Origin: Pseudomonadota bacterium
Lineage (GTDB): Bacteria > Pseudomonadota > Gammaproteobacteria > Burkholderiales > Ferrovaceae
Direction of reading: 5' to 3'
DNA length: 64,000 nucleotides
Assembly: GCA_021805445.1 (NCBI GenBank)
Contig: JAJZFH010000047.1
Location: 1-64,000 of the forward strand
Below the pieces are notes generated by a model. The model was not told the DNA's origin and ran no database searches. It saw only the letters and a program-made list of their open reading frames with translations. The position numbers were made by a program, and so were the translations under genes. Position 1 is the first letter of the stretch. Each line of letters starts with the position of its first letter. This document shows positions 48,500-57,166 of this stretch, piece by piece.

Positions 48500-49536
48500 G
48501 AATTCAACCTCGGATCGAGCGCATCCCGCAAGGCATCGGTCAGCAAACTCAAGGCTGTGACAAAAATGGCCATGGCCACCGTGGTGACCCCCAACTGCCA
48601 CCATTTACCCAAAATCAGTTCATTCTGCGCCTCGTTCAACATGCTGCCCCAGGACACCGAACTGACGGGGACGCCAAACCCCAGGAAACTGAGAATCACT
48701 TCCGATTTGATAAACCCCACCAGATTCTGGGAAAACTGAACCAAAATCACATGGCTGACATTGGGTAGGATATGTACCCACACACGCCGCCCATGGGAAG
48801 CGCCCAACGCGCCGGCAGCCAGTACATATTCTCGGGTACGGTGCTTCAGATATTCGGCCCGGACCAGGCGAAAGACCCCCGTCCACCCCGTCAGACCAAG
48901 AATCAGGATGAGGGTGCCCACCCCCTTCTGCTGAAATACGGCAGCGACCGCAAAAACCAGCAACAGGTAAGGAATGGAGGTCAATACCCCATAAAATCCA
49001 TTCAACAGGTCGTCGACCCACCGCCCGTAATAACCCGCCAGAGCCCCCAGGACGGTCCCGATGAACGTGGCCACAAAAGCCGCGACCAGTCCTACCCAAA
49101 CCGAGGTCTGGGTCCCTTTGAGCACCTTTTGCCCTACATCCCGCCCCCATTTATCCGCCCCGAAAAGCAGGGTCAGGCGATACGACACAGGCTCGGGCTG
49201 GATCCGTTGCGCCGCTGCCCGCGCTTCACTCCAGAGCGGTTCCAGCGGATCGGTCCAACCATACAAGGGAATGACCGAACTACGATCCCAGGCCTCCCCA
49301 GCCGGCAGGGTCACCCGATTTGCAACAGAGGCACACCATGTCGGAGGCGCATAATTGACGGCCACTGGGTCATTCCAGCGCGCACCCAGCCACCCGGCCA
49401 GAACCATCCCCACCAGTACCAGATAACACATCACCACGCCCAGGGAAAAACGTCCCACCGGGTCGCGCCATAAGCGGCGCAGGGCAAGGCTCCAGGCATT
49501 CTCCGAACGCCTCGATGAATAAATTTGCGTCATCAT
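48496..49536 (-). CDS. yejE: Peptide ABC importer permease (YejE-like)
   Basis: A 346-residue inner-membrane permease of the DppC/OppC type. The first membrane helix is near residue 35 (GVVMCYLVLVGMVLAGW). A long periplasmic segment follows, then the permease core with the EAA loop EYVLAAGALGASHGRRVWVHILPN. It pairs with YejB. The start (ATG ATG) lies just after the yejB stop, behind GGAGTAGGA. The large periplasmic insertion is typical of YejE. Confidence 0.88.
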   Translation of the reverse strand: MMTQIYSSRRSENAWSLALRRLWRDPVGRFSLGVVMCYLVLVGMVLAGWLGARWNDPVAVNYAPPTWCASVANRVTLPAGEAWDRSSVIPLYGWTDPLEPLWSEARAAAQRIQPEPVSYRLTLLFGADKWGRDVGQKVLKGTQTSVWVGLVAAFVATFIGTVLGALAGYYGRWVDDLLNGFYGVLTSIPYLLLVFAVAAVFQQKGVGTLILILGLTGWTGVFRLVRAEYLKHRTREYVLAAGALGASHGRRVWVHILPNVSHVILVQFSQNLVGFIKSEVILSFLGFGVPVSSVSWGSMLNEAQNELILGKWWQLGVTTVAMAIFVTALSLLTDALRDALDPRLNS

Positions 49537-49538
49537 TC

Positions 49539-50483
49539 CTACTCCAGACGTACCCGAGGGTCCAACCAACGGTAACACAGATCTCCCAGCAAGTTGACGG
49601 CCAGGGTGGCCATGGCCACATACACGGTGATCGCCTTGATCAATGGGAAATCACTGCGCTCCACGGCCAGAATGATTTCCCGTCCGATGCCGGGAATGGC
49701 AAAAAATCGTTCCAGCAGAAAAGCACCCGTCAGCAATCCGGGCAGTCCCATCAGGATATTGGTGACGATGGGAATGGCCGCATTGCGCAGAACATGCACG
49801 AAAAGAATGCGCACTTCCGACAAGCCCTTGGCGCGCGCTGTCCGCACAAAATCCTGATCGATCTCTTCCAGTATGAAGGAACGATAGAGCCGGATCGAGG
49901 GGGCGACACTCACAAAAAGTCCCAGCAACACAGGTAAAAGCGCGTAGATCCGCAGATTGGTCAGAACGGAATCGCCCCACCCCTTGACCGGAAACCACCC
50001 CCACAGATACGCAAACACATATTGTCCCACGATGATGTAGACCAATAAACTGATGGACATGGCCACCGTGCTCACCATGCGCACCCCCTGGTCCAGCCAG
50101 GAACCCCGCAACGCCGCCACCAGCAGGGCCACCGCAATGGCTACCAGGGTTTCCAGAACCAGCATGGGGATCAGAAGCGTCAGAGAAGGCCCCAACCGGG
50201 AGCGGAAAATGGCGGAGACAGGCTCATGGGTGGCCCAACTTTCCCCATAATCTCCGCGTAAAACCTGCCCGACAAAGTCCAGAAACTGTTGCCAGAGCGG
50301 GCGGTCGAGGCCCAGTTGGTGACGCACGTTGGCCAAGTCCTGCGCGCTGGCCATTTTGCCAGCCAGGATCAGGGCGGGGTCCCCCCCCACCCAATTGAAC
50401 AGGACGAAGACCAGCAGGATCACCCCCAGCAAAGTCAACAGGGCCTGTCCCAGGCGCCGGACCAGAAAAAGCAATCCGCTCAT
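49539..50483 (-). CDS. yejB: Peptide ABC importer permease (YejB-like)
   Basis: A 314-residue inner-membrane permease of the DppB/OppB type. The N-terminal helix FLVRRLGQALLTLLGVILLVFVLF is followed by the FNWVGGDPA segment and five more membrane helices. The EAA loop DFVRTARAKGLSEVRILFVHVLRNA contacts the ATPase. It is 12 bases downstream of yejA and two bases before the yejE ATG. Confidence 0.9.
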   Translation of the reverse strand: MSGLLFLVRRLGQALLTLLGVILLVFVLFNWVGGDPALILAGKMASAQDLANVRHQLGLDRPLWQQFLDFVGQVLRGDYGESWATHEPVSAIFRSRLGPSLTLLIPMLVLETLVAIAVALLVAALRGSWLDQGVRMVSTVAMSISLLVYIIVGQYVFAYLWGWFPVKGWGDSVLTNLRIYALLPVLLGLFVSVAPSIRLYRSFILEEIDQDFVRTARAKGLSEVRILFVHVLRNAAIPIVTNILMGLPGLLTGAFLLERFFAIPGIGREIILAVERSDFPLIKAITVYVAMATLAVNLLGDLCYRWLDPRVRLE

Positions 50484-50495
50484 GTTGTTTTCTCG

Positions 50496-52262
50496 TCAAG
50501 GGGTTGCATCATGCCGCTCCTCCACATCCAGGTAATTCCACACCGAAGGTAAGATGGGATGCGCCCGATAACCCAGTACCCAGGGTTGGGACAGGACATT
50601 GCGCAAGGCTGACGTACTGACCTTGGTCACCCCATACAGTTCCAGGCGTCGCGCCAAACGATGGTACAAGGCATCCCGCCGGGGGGAATCGGGCAAGACG
50701 AGGGTTTGCTCGTACAATCGGTCCCATTCCGGGTCCTGATAACAACTGGCATTGTTCTCATGGGTATGCGGTCCGTACCAGAGTTGCATGAAATTGTCTC
50801 CATCGGGATAATCGGCAATCCAGGCCGACAAGCGGAACTGGACCTGACATTGGCGTTCTGCCCGAATGATGTCCGGAAACTTGAGTTTGTTGCTGGAAAA
50901 GCGCAAGCCAATGCGGTCCAGAGACTTTTTCATCACCTCGTCCAATTCACGATCTTGCGATGAAAGTCCTGTCGTATACTGGACTTCCAAGGGTTTTCCA
51001 TCCGGCTGAAGACGATAACCCGTTCTGTCCCGCCGGTATCCATAGGCATCGAGCAGTTGGTTGGCCAGTTCCGGGTCATAATTCAACAAACTCTGGTACT
51101 GGGCGTCAGCGCCCGCCACCCCCGGTGGAATCGGATAAGCCGTCCGAATCGCTTGGCCTTTGTCGATGACCCGCATCATTTCGCCGTCATTCATCGCCAA
51201 AAAAATGGCGCGCCGCAGAGCGATTCTGGCGGGGGTCATGCCTCCCAACAGGGGGTCCTGCTGATTGATGAAGTAGTAGGCAATGGCGGGTTCCACGATC
51301 CGGTCCAGATGAATCCCGCGCCGGACCCATTCCGGACGCAACTGATCCCCGCTCAGCGCCAGGGGAGAAAACTGGGCTGGAAGCCCCAGAATATCCAGTT
51401 CTCCCTTGCCAAAACTGAGCCAGGCCGACTGGGCTTCTTCGATGATCTGAATATCGATCCGATCGATCTGAGGCAACGTTTTTCCTTCCATTTGTGCCAC
51501 CAGACGCTGATTCTCCGGATCTTTGCCGGGAGAAAAATGCCAGACTTCCGAGCGGTAGTTGGGATTACGAATCAGTTCGATGCGCGCTGAGCGCAACCAC
51601 TGTCCCAAGCGATAGGGTCCGGTGCCCACCGGATGAGACGCCGTATCCCCTGCATACGCCTCGATCACCTCCCGGGCCACGATTCCCATGATGGGCTGGG
51701 CCATGGCATGCCCAAAATCGTAGTCGGTGGTTTTCAGGTGCACGCGCACATGCCAGGGATCGAGCACCGTCAATCCCGCCACGGGCGTGTCATAATCAAA
51801 ATGCCCCGTCACCCTGGCTCGATCCGCTCGCTCGTCCAGCCCTTCAATTTTTCCTTCCAGCAAAAACTTGTAGGGGGAGCGATTTTTAGGGTCCATGAAA
51901 CGCATCAGGGTATAGACCACATCGGTCGCCGTCACTTCCCGCTTTCTGCCCTGAAAAACCGGATCAGGGGCAAAATATACGCCCTTTTTCAAGGTAAAGG
52001 TCCAGATGCGCCCCTGCCCGCTCACGCTGGGCAGGGCAGCTGCCAAACGGGGAACCAGTTTGGCAGGTCGTGCCAGGTAATCATAGGTCAGCAACGATTC
52101 AAACAGTTGCTGTTCGACGGCTGCCGTATTGAGGTCAGAGGTCTGAACCGGATCAAACCCCGTTTCAGAAGCAGAAAACGCCACATGCAGAACCTTTTCC
52201 TGGGCCTGCAGCGGGAACATCCACAGGGCCAGCCAAAGCACCCACGCTCTTCTCACCTTCAT
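50496..52262 (-). CDS. yejA: Peptide-binding lipoprotein-like periplasmic protein (SBP family 5)
   Basis: A 588-residue periplasmic solute-binding protein of family 5. The start was placed at 52262, giving the signal peptide MKVRRAWVLWLALWMFPLQA (no lipobox Cys, so probably soluble). Family blocks are LHVAFSASETGFDPVQTSDLN, VTATDVVYTLMRFMDP, PVGTGPYRLGQW and DYPDGDNFMQLWYG. With yejBEF downstream it forms a complete four-gene importer. Members of this group take up oligopeptides, including some antimicrobial peptides. The substrate here is unknown. Confidence 0.88.
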   Translation of the reverse strand: MKVRRAWVLWLALWMFPLQAQEKVLHVAFSASETGFDPVQTSDLNTAAVEQQLFESLLTYDYLARPAKLVPRLAAALPSVSGQGRIWTFTLKKGVYFAPDPVFQGRKREVTATDVVYTLMRFMDPKNRSPYKFLLEGKIEGLDERADRARVTGHFDYDTPVAGLTVLDPWHVRVHLKTTDYDFGHAMAQPIMGIVAREVIEAYAGDTASHPVGTGPYRLGQWLRSARIELIRNPNYRSEVWHFSPGKDPENQRLVAQMEGKTLPQIDRIDIQIIEEAQSAWLSFGKGELDILGLPAQFSPLALSGDQLRPEWVRRGIHLDRIVEPAIAYYFINQQDPLLGGMTPARIALRRAIFLAMNDGEMMRVIDKGQAIRTAYPIPPGVAGADAQYQSLLNYDPELANQLLDAYGYRRDRTGYRLQPDGKPLEVQYTTGLSSQDRELDEVMKKSLDRIGLRFSSNKLKFPDIIRAERQCQVQFRLSAWIADYPDGDNFMQLWYGPHTHENNASCYQDPEWDRLYEQTLVLPDSPRRDALYHRLARRLELYGVTKVSTSALRNVLSQPWVLGYRAHPILPSVWNYLDVEERHDATP

Positions 52263-52425
52263 CCACCGCCCTCTTCCATACCTCTTCCTCTTGATCATCC
52301 CCGCAGAAACCACCCATCGCCCCATGCCGGGTTTCATCTTCGCCACCCCCCCATTCTATCGCGTCCGACTACGCCTTTCCGAAGGGAATGGTTTATCATG
52401 ATGCCCTGACACAGGAGAGCGACCC

Positions 52426-53211
52426 ATGGGATTTTTGGCAAACAAGAACATACTCATCACCGGATTGTTGAGCAATCGCTCCATCGCTTGGGGGATCGCC
52501 CAAGCGATGCAAAGGGAAGGTGCCCAGTTGGCGCTCACCTATCAAAGCGACTCAGTGCGCGGACGAGTGGAGAAACTGGCCATGGAATTGGGGGTGAGTG
52601 CCCTCTATCCCTGTGATGTGGCACAAGACGATCAAATCGAGGCTCTCTTCCATTCGCTGGGGCAACGCTGGGATGGGCTGGACGGCATCGTTCATTCCAT
52701 TGCCTTTGCCCCTCGCGAAGCCCTCAGCGGTACTTTTCTGGATTCCGTGACCCGGGAAAACTTCCGTATTGCCCATGACATCAGTTCCTATAGTTTTGCG
52801 GCCCTGGCCAAAGCCGGCGCGCCCCTCATGGCCGGTCGTCAAGGCGCCCTGCTGACGCTGACCTATTTGGGCGCCGAGCGTTCCGTACAAAACTACAATG
52901 TCATGGGGCTGGCCAAGGCCAGTCTCGAGGCCAATGTCCGTTATCTGGCGCAAAGTTTGGGACCCGAGGGCATTCGGGTCAACGGCATTTCTGCGGGCCC
53001 CATCAAAACCCTGGCCGCCGCTGGCATCGGTGATTTCGGAAAAATTCTGGGCTATGTGGAACAAACCTCCCCCCTGCGCCGCAATGTCACCATCGAGGAA
53101 GTAGGAAATGTGGCTGCTTTTCTGTGCAGTTCCCTGGCTTCCGGCGTGACGGGAGAAATCGTTCATGTAGACGGGGGGTTTTCCAGCACCGTCCCGGGCA
53201 TGGTCGGCTGA
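52426..53211 (+). CDS. fabI: Enoyl-ACP reductase (NADH)
   Basis: Last reduction step of fatty acid elongation. The 261-residue short-chain dehydrogenase-like protein has the FabI cofactor loop [18 protein letters not shown], and Tyr157 with Lys164 in [31 protein letters not shown] is the substrate loop. CAGGAGAG lies nine bases before the ATG. It is divergent from yejA, with a 163-base gap in which I found no strong promoter pair. Confidence 0.95.
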   Translation: MGFLANKNILITGLLSNRSIAWGIAQAMQREGAQLALTYQSDSVRGRVEKLAMELGVSALYPCDVAQDDQIEALFHSLGQRWDGLDGIVHSIAFAPREALSGTFLDSVTRENFRIAHDISSYSFAALAKAGAPLMAGRQGALLTLTYLGAERSVQNYNVMGLAKASLEANVRYLAQSLGPEGIRVNGISAGPIKTLAAAGIGDFGKILGYVEQTSPLRRNVTIEEVGNVAAFLCSSLASGVTGEIVHVDGGFSSTVPGMVG

Positions 53212-53245
53212 TTCATACGACAAACCAGGAGCCCTCCCCTGGAGG

Positions 53246-55162
53246 TCAGCGCTGGGGAGACTCTTCCAACACGCTTTTATCCACGACCTGAATGGTGGCC
53301 TTTTGACGCAAAGCGGCCATGAATTCTCCCATGGCTTCATCCCCATAGGCACGCGTCAGACCGGTTTCGGCTTCTTTGCGCGTGGCAGGCTCATTGGTAC
53401 GTCCTGGCTGAACCTGGGTAACCCGCACCAGGACAAAGCCGCCATCGGGGGTGGATGCCCCAGCATAACCGGGCAGATGTCGTCCGTCCACCCGGAAGGC
53501 AGGAGTCACCACCGCGGACGGCAAGCCTCCGCCATAGGCCTGCTGGCGTGTCAAAAGCCGCTCTCCTGACCAGGTCAGGGCAGTATCTGCCTTGCCTGCC
53601 TGCAGTTCCTTGAGTTTTTCTTCTCCCGCCTGACGGGCCAAAACTGCCGCCTGCTGTGCCTCGAGCCGTTGCTCGATGGAAGGGGCCGCCTGTTCCAGCG
53701 GTTTCAGCATCGGCGCTTGATCCATGGTAACCCGGGCGGATATCAGAAAACCGGGGGCTACCTCGATGGCAGGCGTATTGCGGTGATCTCTGATCACCGC
53801 TGAAGAAAACAATGCCTCCTGCAATTTCGGGTTGGACCAGATTCCTATTTTCTGGCCTTTGCCGACCCCGCTGGCCGTCTGCACGGTCAAGTGAAATTTG
53901 TCGGCAGCGGGCTGCAAACTGCCGGATTGCTCGTAAACCAGAGTGGTAAAGCCATCGGCCTCCTCGGAAAATTTCTGGGTGGCTTTCTGACGACGGATCT
54001 CTGCGGACAATTGGGGTGTGACCTCTTCGAGACTCAAATGCTTCGCCTCATGGATATCCGTCACCTGAATCACGTGGTAACCAAAGTCTGTTTCGACGGG
54101 TCCGGAAAATTCTCCCTTATTCAAAGCAAACACGGCTTTCTCGAAGGGGGGGGTCATGGTTCCTCGAGCAAAAAAACCCAGATCTCCACCCTGACGGGCC
54201 GAGCCCGGGTCCTGGGACTCTGCTTTGGCAACCTCCGCAAATTGTTCGGGATGCGCCTGCAAACGCGTCAGTAACTGTTGCGCATGCTGTTTGATCGACT
54301 GCCGTTGGGCTGGGCTGGCCCCATTGGGGACGGTGAGCAGAATATGACGTGCCCGGCGCATTTCCTGTCCGGTCCAACGGCTTTGGTTGGCAGGATCCGC
54401 GTACGCCTTGCGTAATTCTTCGGGAAGGACCGTCACCCCAGTCGCCAATTGATCCGCCGCCAATACCACGTATTGAATGGACACCTGTTCGGGAATACGG
54501 AATTCATCCGGATGCGCCTCATAGTATTTCCTGGCCGCATCGGCAGCCAGTTTGACCTCACCCAAAAATTGGGCCGAACTCAGAGTTGCGGTCGACACGG
54601 CACGGATCTGCCCATCCAGTTCGAGAAAGGCATCGAGGCTTTGCTCGGGCACCCATGCCGTCGTGGTCAGGGATTCCTGTTCCAGTTGCAATTTCAGGTC
54701 GGCGCGCAAACGCTTTTCGAACTGAGCCGGAGTCATTCCCTGAGCGCGTAGCACTTGCTCATAACGAGATTGAGAAAACTTGCCGTTTTCCTGAAACACC
54801 TCTACCCGTGAAATTTCATCCACCAGCAATTGATCCGGGATGGTCAGATGGTGATCGGTGGCGTATTTGAGCAATAACTGGCGATTGACCAGCGCGTTCA
54901 TGGCTTCATAACGCAACGCTGGAGAACTCAAGGAGGCGGAATCCCCTCCCCCTGCACTCTGCATCTGTTGTTGTTGATTGCGCAGGGCGTCACGGAACTC
55001 CGACTGCGAAATAGCGACGCCGTCCACTTTCAGCACTGCCCCCCCCCCACCGCCTTGGCGCAGGTAGTATTCCAGACCAAATAAAGCAAAAGGCACGGTG
55101 ATCAGAACGAGCACCACCTTGGCAACCCAGGTTTGAGACAACGAACGAAAACCATCCAGCAT
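53246..55162 (-). CDS. ppiD: PpiD-like periplasmic chaperone/isomerase
   Basis: Membrane-anchored folding factor near the Sec translocon. The 638-residue protein has a short cytoplasmic start, one membrane helix (about 14-32, VAKVVLVLITVPFALFGLEYYL), a SurA-like N-domain, and a parvulin PPIC domain around residues 265-365 (ARHILLTVPNGASPAQ and GGDLGFFARGTMTPPFEKAVFAL). The ATG at 55162 follows GAGAGG. A terminator-like hairpin sits only 17 bases upstream, with a tRNA-like stretch before that. Convergent with fabI. Confidence 0.92.
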   Translation of the reverse strand: MLDGFRSLSQTWVAKVVLVLITVPFALFGLEYYLRQGGGGGAVLKVDGVAISQSEFRDALRNQQQQMQSAGGGDSASLSSPALRYEAMNALVNRQLLLKYATDHHLTIPDQLLVDEISRVEVFQENGKFSQSRYEQVLRAQGMTPAQFEKRLRADLKLQLEQESLTTTAWVPEQSLDAFLELDGQIRAVSTATLSSAQFLGEVKLAADAARKYYEAHPDEFRIPEQVSIQYVVLAADQLATGVTVLPEELRKAYADPANQSRWTGQEMRRARHILLTVPNGASPAQRQSIKQHAQQLLTRLQAHPEQFAEVAKAESQDPGSARQGGDLGFFARGTMTPPFEKAVFALNKGEFSGPVETDFGYHVIQVTDIHEAKHLSLEEVTPQLSAEIRRQKATQKFSEEADGFTTLVYEQSGSLQPAADKFHLTVQTASGVGKGQKIGIWSNPKLQEALFSSAVIRDHRNTPAIEVAPGFLISARVTMDQAPMLKPLEQAAPSIEQRLEAQQAAVLARQAGEEKLKELQAGKADTALTWSGERLLTRQQAYGGGLPSAVVTPAFRVDGRHLPGYAGASTPDGGFVLVRVTQVQPGRTNEPATRKEAETGLTRAYGDEAMGEFMAALRQKATIQVVDKSVLEESPQR

Positions 55163-55178
55163 GAGAACCTCTCGAAAC

Positions 55179-55202
55179 AAAAAACCGTTGATTTCTCAAC
55201 GG
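55179..55202 (-). terminator. Terminator hairpin directly before ppiD
   Basis: On the minus strand CCGTTGA, loop GAAA, TCAACGG is followed by six T residues: a perfect 7-bp stem with a stable tetraloop. Only 16 bases separate it from the ppiD ATG, so there is no room for a promoter between them. It is either the end of a short RNA or an attenuator for ppiD. Confidence 0.78.
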
Positions 55203-55214
55203 CCTTTGTTGTTT

Positions 55215-55282
55215 TGGCAGAGCGTATGAGACTCGGGCCTGCACTCCCCGGCGTGATAGGCCGACACCAAAACTCATTGAAC
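55215..55282 (-). pseudogene. Degenerate tRNA-Asp remnant (D-arm to CCA)
   Basis: These 68 bases align without gaps to the same part of the intact tRNA-Asp at 63849-63916, with 47 identities by hand count. An 18-base core over the anticodon arm and variable region has 17. The 3' CCA is kept, the anticodon reads ATC in place of GTC, and the anticodon stem still pairs. The T-stem is broken and the 5' acceptor strand is missing, so it cannot be a working tRNA. It fits the displaced 3' part of a tRNA gene left by island integration. It may also be transcribed as a ppiD leader or small RNA. Confidence 0.75.
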
Positions 55283-55289
55283 ACGGGCG

Positions 55290-55318
55290 ATTATAGCCGT
55301 TTCATGATCCAAAGACAA
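55290..55318 (-). promoter_or_regulatory. Strong predicted promoter before the tRNA-like leader and ppiD
   Basis: Minus-strand TTGTCT and a perfect TATAAT with a 17-base spacer. The start would be at about 55284, within two bases of the tRNA-like stretch. Transcripts would run through it into the hairpin at 55179-55202 and, on readthrough, into ppiD. Confidence 0.62.
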
Positions 55319-55330
55319 CAAAACCCGTCC

Positions 55331-55351
55331 CCTCATCCCTGAATAATGAGG
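55331..55351. terminator. Possible terminator of the LPP20/FlgT-like trio
   Basis: CCTCAT and ATGAGG form a 6-bp stem with a 9-base loop, just downstream of the third gene of the trio. T-runs on either side are weak, so it is only a candidate. Confidence 0.3.
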
Positions 55352-55363
55352 TTTGATCGAAAA

Positions 55364-55939
55364 CTAAGGGGGCGGCGGGGGTAGGTCATTCGATTGTTGA
55401 CGGTTCTCCCCAGACCACCATCCCGGCGGGGGCGGTGGAATATTCATCGAGGAGGCCTTCGATCTACCCAATTGTGCTTCCAGCACGGCATTTTCGCGTT
55501 CTTGTGCCGTCAGTTGGTCCCGGAGCACCTGTTTTTCGGCCCGGTCATGCTGTGCGGCCATGATCCTGGCTTTGAGTTCACTTTCGTCAACGGTGACCCG
55601 TGCAGTAACGGACAACTGCTCGTGCCCGTCTTTCAGCAACGAGAAATGCTCGCTGGTTTCGACTATTTTGACCATGGACGCCGTAATGACCTTGGTTTCC
55701 TCCTGAAGATCGTCGTTCTTGAGGGTGGTCCGGGTTTCAATGTACGCACCAACTTCCCGTAGCGCCCGGGTACGAATCTCATCCATGACATTTTGCCGGG
55801 CCATATGGCGACTGTCCGTCTCCCCCATGTCGTACTGCACTGTATAATCGCGCGTCCAGGTTCCCGCATCCGCAGGGAATGCGCACAAGGAGAACAGGAC
55901 CGCTGCCCCCGTCGCTCCGAATTTCAGAGGGGTGATCAA
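55364..55939 (-). CDS. Secreted FlgT/LPP20-like protein with proline-rich tail
   Basis: A 191-residue exported protein, third gene of a trio. A signal peptide ends at FPADA near residue 25. The core HMARQNVMDEIRTRALREVGAYIETRTTL, then QLSVTARVTVDESELKARI, resembles the N-domain of FlgT-type envelope proteins. A coiled coil (about 125-155) and a tail with PPPPPGWW and a final PPPPP follow. The start is probably TTG at 55939, after GGGGGA, because the overlapping ATG is out of frame. I cannot assign a function; an envelope role is inferred from the signal peptide and neighbours. Confidence 0.6.
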   Translation of the reverse strand: MITPLKFGATGAAVLFSLCAFPADAGTWTRDYTVQYDMGETDSRHMARQNVMDEIRTRALREVGAYIETRTTLKNDDLQEETKVITASMVKIVETSEHFSLLKDGHEQLSVTARVTVDESELKARIMAAQHDRAEKQVLRDQLTAQERENAVLEAQLGRSKASSMNIPPPPPGWWSGENRQQSNDLPPPPP

Positions 55940-55942
55940 AAT

Positions 55943-56293
55943 TCATTCCCCCAGCAGCACGCAATACAGGCTCCCTTCCTGCCCGGTCATGGTTTTTTCT
56001 TCCAGTATCTCCACGGGGGGCACCCCCCCTTCTGCAACTTCGTTGACGGTACGGGTGTAGGTCTCGCCGCTTACCCGTTCGCGCCCACCCACCGAGACAC
56101 CCTTTGCCCGAGCCATATTGCGCCGTGCATCGATGATTGCACGCTTGCGCGCGTCCGGGTAACGCACCGGGGCGCAACCCGGAAAAGCCATGCGCCCGGA
56201 GACCATGACCCCATGGGTTGCCGACTCCCACCCGGCTTGCGCGCTCAGAGCGATTCCCCCGAGGAGCACGATCAACAGACTAGTTACCCGCAT
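55943..56293 (-). CDS. Small secreted FlgT-N-like protein
   Basis: A 116-residue exported protein. The signal peptide MRVTSLLIVLLGGIALSAQA is cut near residue 20. The mature part has PDARKRAIIDARRNMARAKGVSVGG, the Ala/Arg helix pattern also seen in its two neighbours, and two Cys residues (PGCAP and LYCVLL) that may pair. The ATG lies inside the end of the upstream lipoprotein gene (14-base overlap), so translation is probably coupled. The function is unknown. It could be part of an envelope ring or channel like the Vibrio FlgO/P/T set, but no flagellar genes are nearby. Confidence 0.62.
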   Translation of the reverse strand: MRVTSLLIVLLGGIALSAQAGWESATHGVMVSGRMAFPGCAPVRYPDARKRAIIDARRNMARAKGVSVGGRERVSGETYTRTVNEVAEGGVPPVEILEEKTMTGQEGSLYCVLLGE

Positions 56294-57035
56294 GATCGGG
56301 GTTTGGAGGCGGCGGCAACGGGGCATTCGGGCCCGGTGACTCGATCACGGTTGTGGTAGTGAAGGGAATTCCCGAAGAGAGACCCTGAGCAGGTTGAGTA
56401 GCCTGTTGCGCATTCTGTTTTTGCAATTTGTCCAGTCGACCGGACAGTTCATCGAAAGCGTGCTTGATATCCCCGCTCGATGCGCTGGCCCCGCGTTCCT
56501 GAAGGACGCGATTCACCTGATTGTAAGGCAGTTTCAGTAGAACATACGCCGTATACGCCCCATCGACCGGACGTACATTTTGATGGACGACTTCGAAGCC
56601 CACAATGGGTACCTGGCCGACCAGGCTGTCGATCAGTTGTGTGTATTGCGACTGGCTATAGTTGCCGCTGTCGTTCTGCGAATACTGTCGCTCCGAACCC
56701 GAGAGAAGTTGGTTGTAGTTCTTCGCCAATCCGTATTCGCCATCCAGCATGGCTTTGCGGATGGCCAGACGTATCTTGTCGGACTCGCCGATACCCACGG
56801 CATAAACCCCGTCATCGTCAGGGGGCGGAGCCTTTATCGCCCACTCCGGAATCTTGGAAATATTGGTTTCAAGGCGCTTCTGTTCGGCCGCCCGCTGATC
56901 TGCGGCAGCCTGCGTATGGATTTTCACTGCAGCGGCCTCATCGGCTGCGGTTTCTTTCATGCTATCGGTGCTCGAACAACCGGACAGGATGACCAGGGTA
57001 CCGAACACGCACACGGCAACGACTTTCTTGTTCAT
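56280..57035 (-). CDS. LPP20-family lipoprotein
   Basis: A 251-residue lipoprotein, first gene of the trio. The signal peptide ends in the lipobox LSGC (Cys20). A charged linker (about 25-60) precedes the LPP20-like domain with PEWAIKAPPPDDDGVYAVGIGESDKIRLAIRKAMLDGEYGLAKNY, read in parts, and FEVVHQNVRPVDGAYTAYVLLKL. A helical segment and a Pro-rich end (PLPPPPNP) follow. The lack of Asp after the Cys (CSSTDS) favours the outer membrane. GGGAGA precedes the ATG. It is divergent from the copper cluster. Confidence 0.75.
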   Translation of the reverse strand: MNKKVVAVCVFGTLVILSGCSSTDSMKETAADEAAAVKIHTQAAADQRAAEQKRLETNISKIPEWAIKAPPPDDDGVYAVGIGESDKIRLAIRKAMLDGEYGLAKNYNQLLSGSERQYSQNDSGNYSQSQYTQLIDSLVGQVPIVGFEVVHQNVRPVDGAYTAYVLLKLPYNQVNRVLQERGASASSGDIKHAFDELSGRLDKLQKQNAQQATQPAQGLSSGIPFTTTTVIESPGPNAPLPPPPNPDHAGN

Positions 57036-57094
57036 CACGGATCTCCCAAGAGTTTGCGCTCGCTCATTGTACACACGAAGCGCAACGACTAGCC

Positions 57095-57119
57095 AGACAC
57101 ACAAGGTTACAGTGTGTCT
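57095..57119. promoter_or_regulatory. Inverted repeat in the cus divergent region
   Basis: AGACACAC and GTGTGTCT form a perfect 8-bp inverted repeat with a 9-base spacer (AAGGTTACA). It lies 47 bases before the first cus-side gene and 59 bases before the divergent lipoprotein gene. Its symmetry and position suit a metal-responsive response regulator or repressor. It does not match the E. coli CusR or CueR boxes as I recall them. Confidence 0.5.
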
Positions 57120-57142
57120 ACATGAACCTTGCTCCCGCAATA

Positions 57143-57154
57143 TACCACGTGGTA
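57143..57154. promoter_or_regulatory. Palindrome TACCACGTGGTA before the cus genes
   Basis: A perfect 12-bp palindrome lies 12 bases upstream of the ATG at 57167. It could be a second operator, or a small hairpin in the mRNA leader. No ribosome site of usual strength separates it from the start codon. Confidence 0.35.
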
Positions 57155-57166
57155 CCATCCCCAATT

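Noticed and set aside
52263-52425. Promoters in the yejA-fabI gap
   Set aside because: TATCAT and TAGAAT occur, but no -35 box of reasonable quality stands at the right distance.
53212-53245. CCAGG/CCTGG hairpin between fabI and ppiD as a terminator
   Set aside because: Only a 5-bp stem with no T run on either strand.
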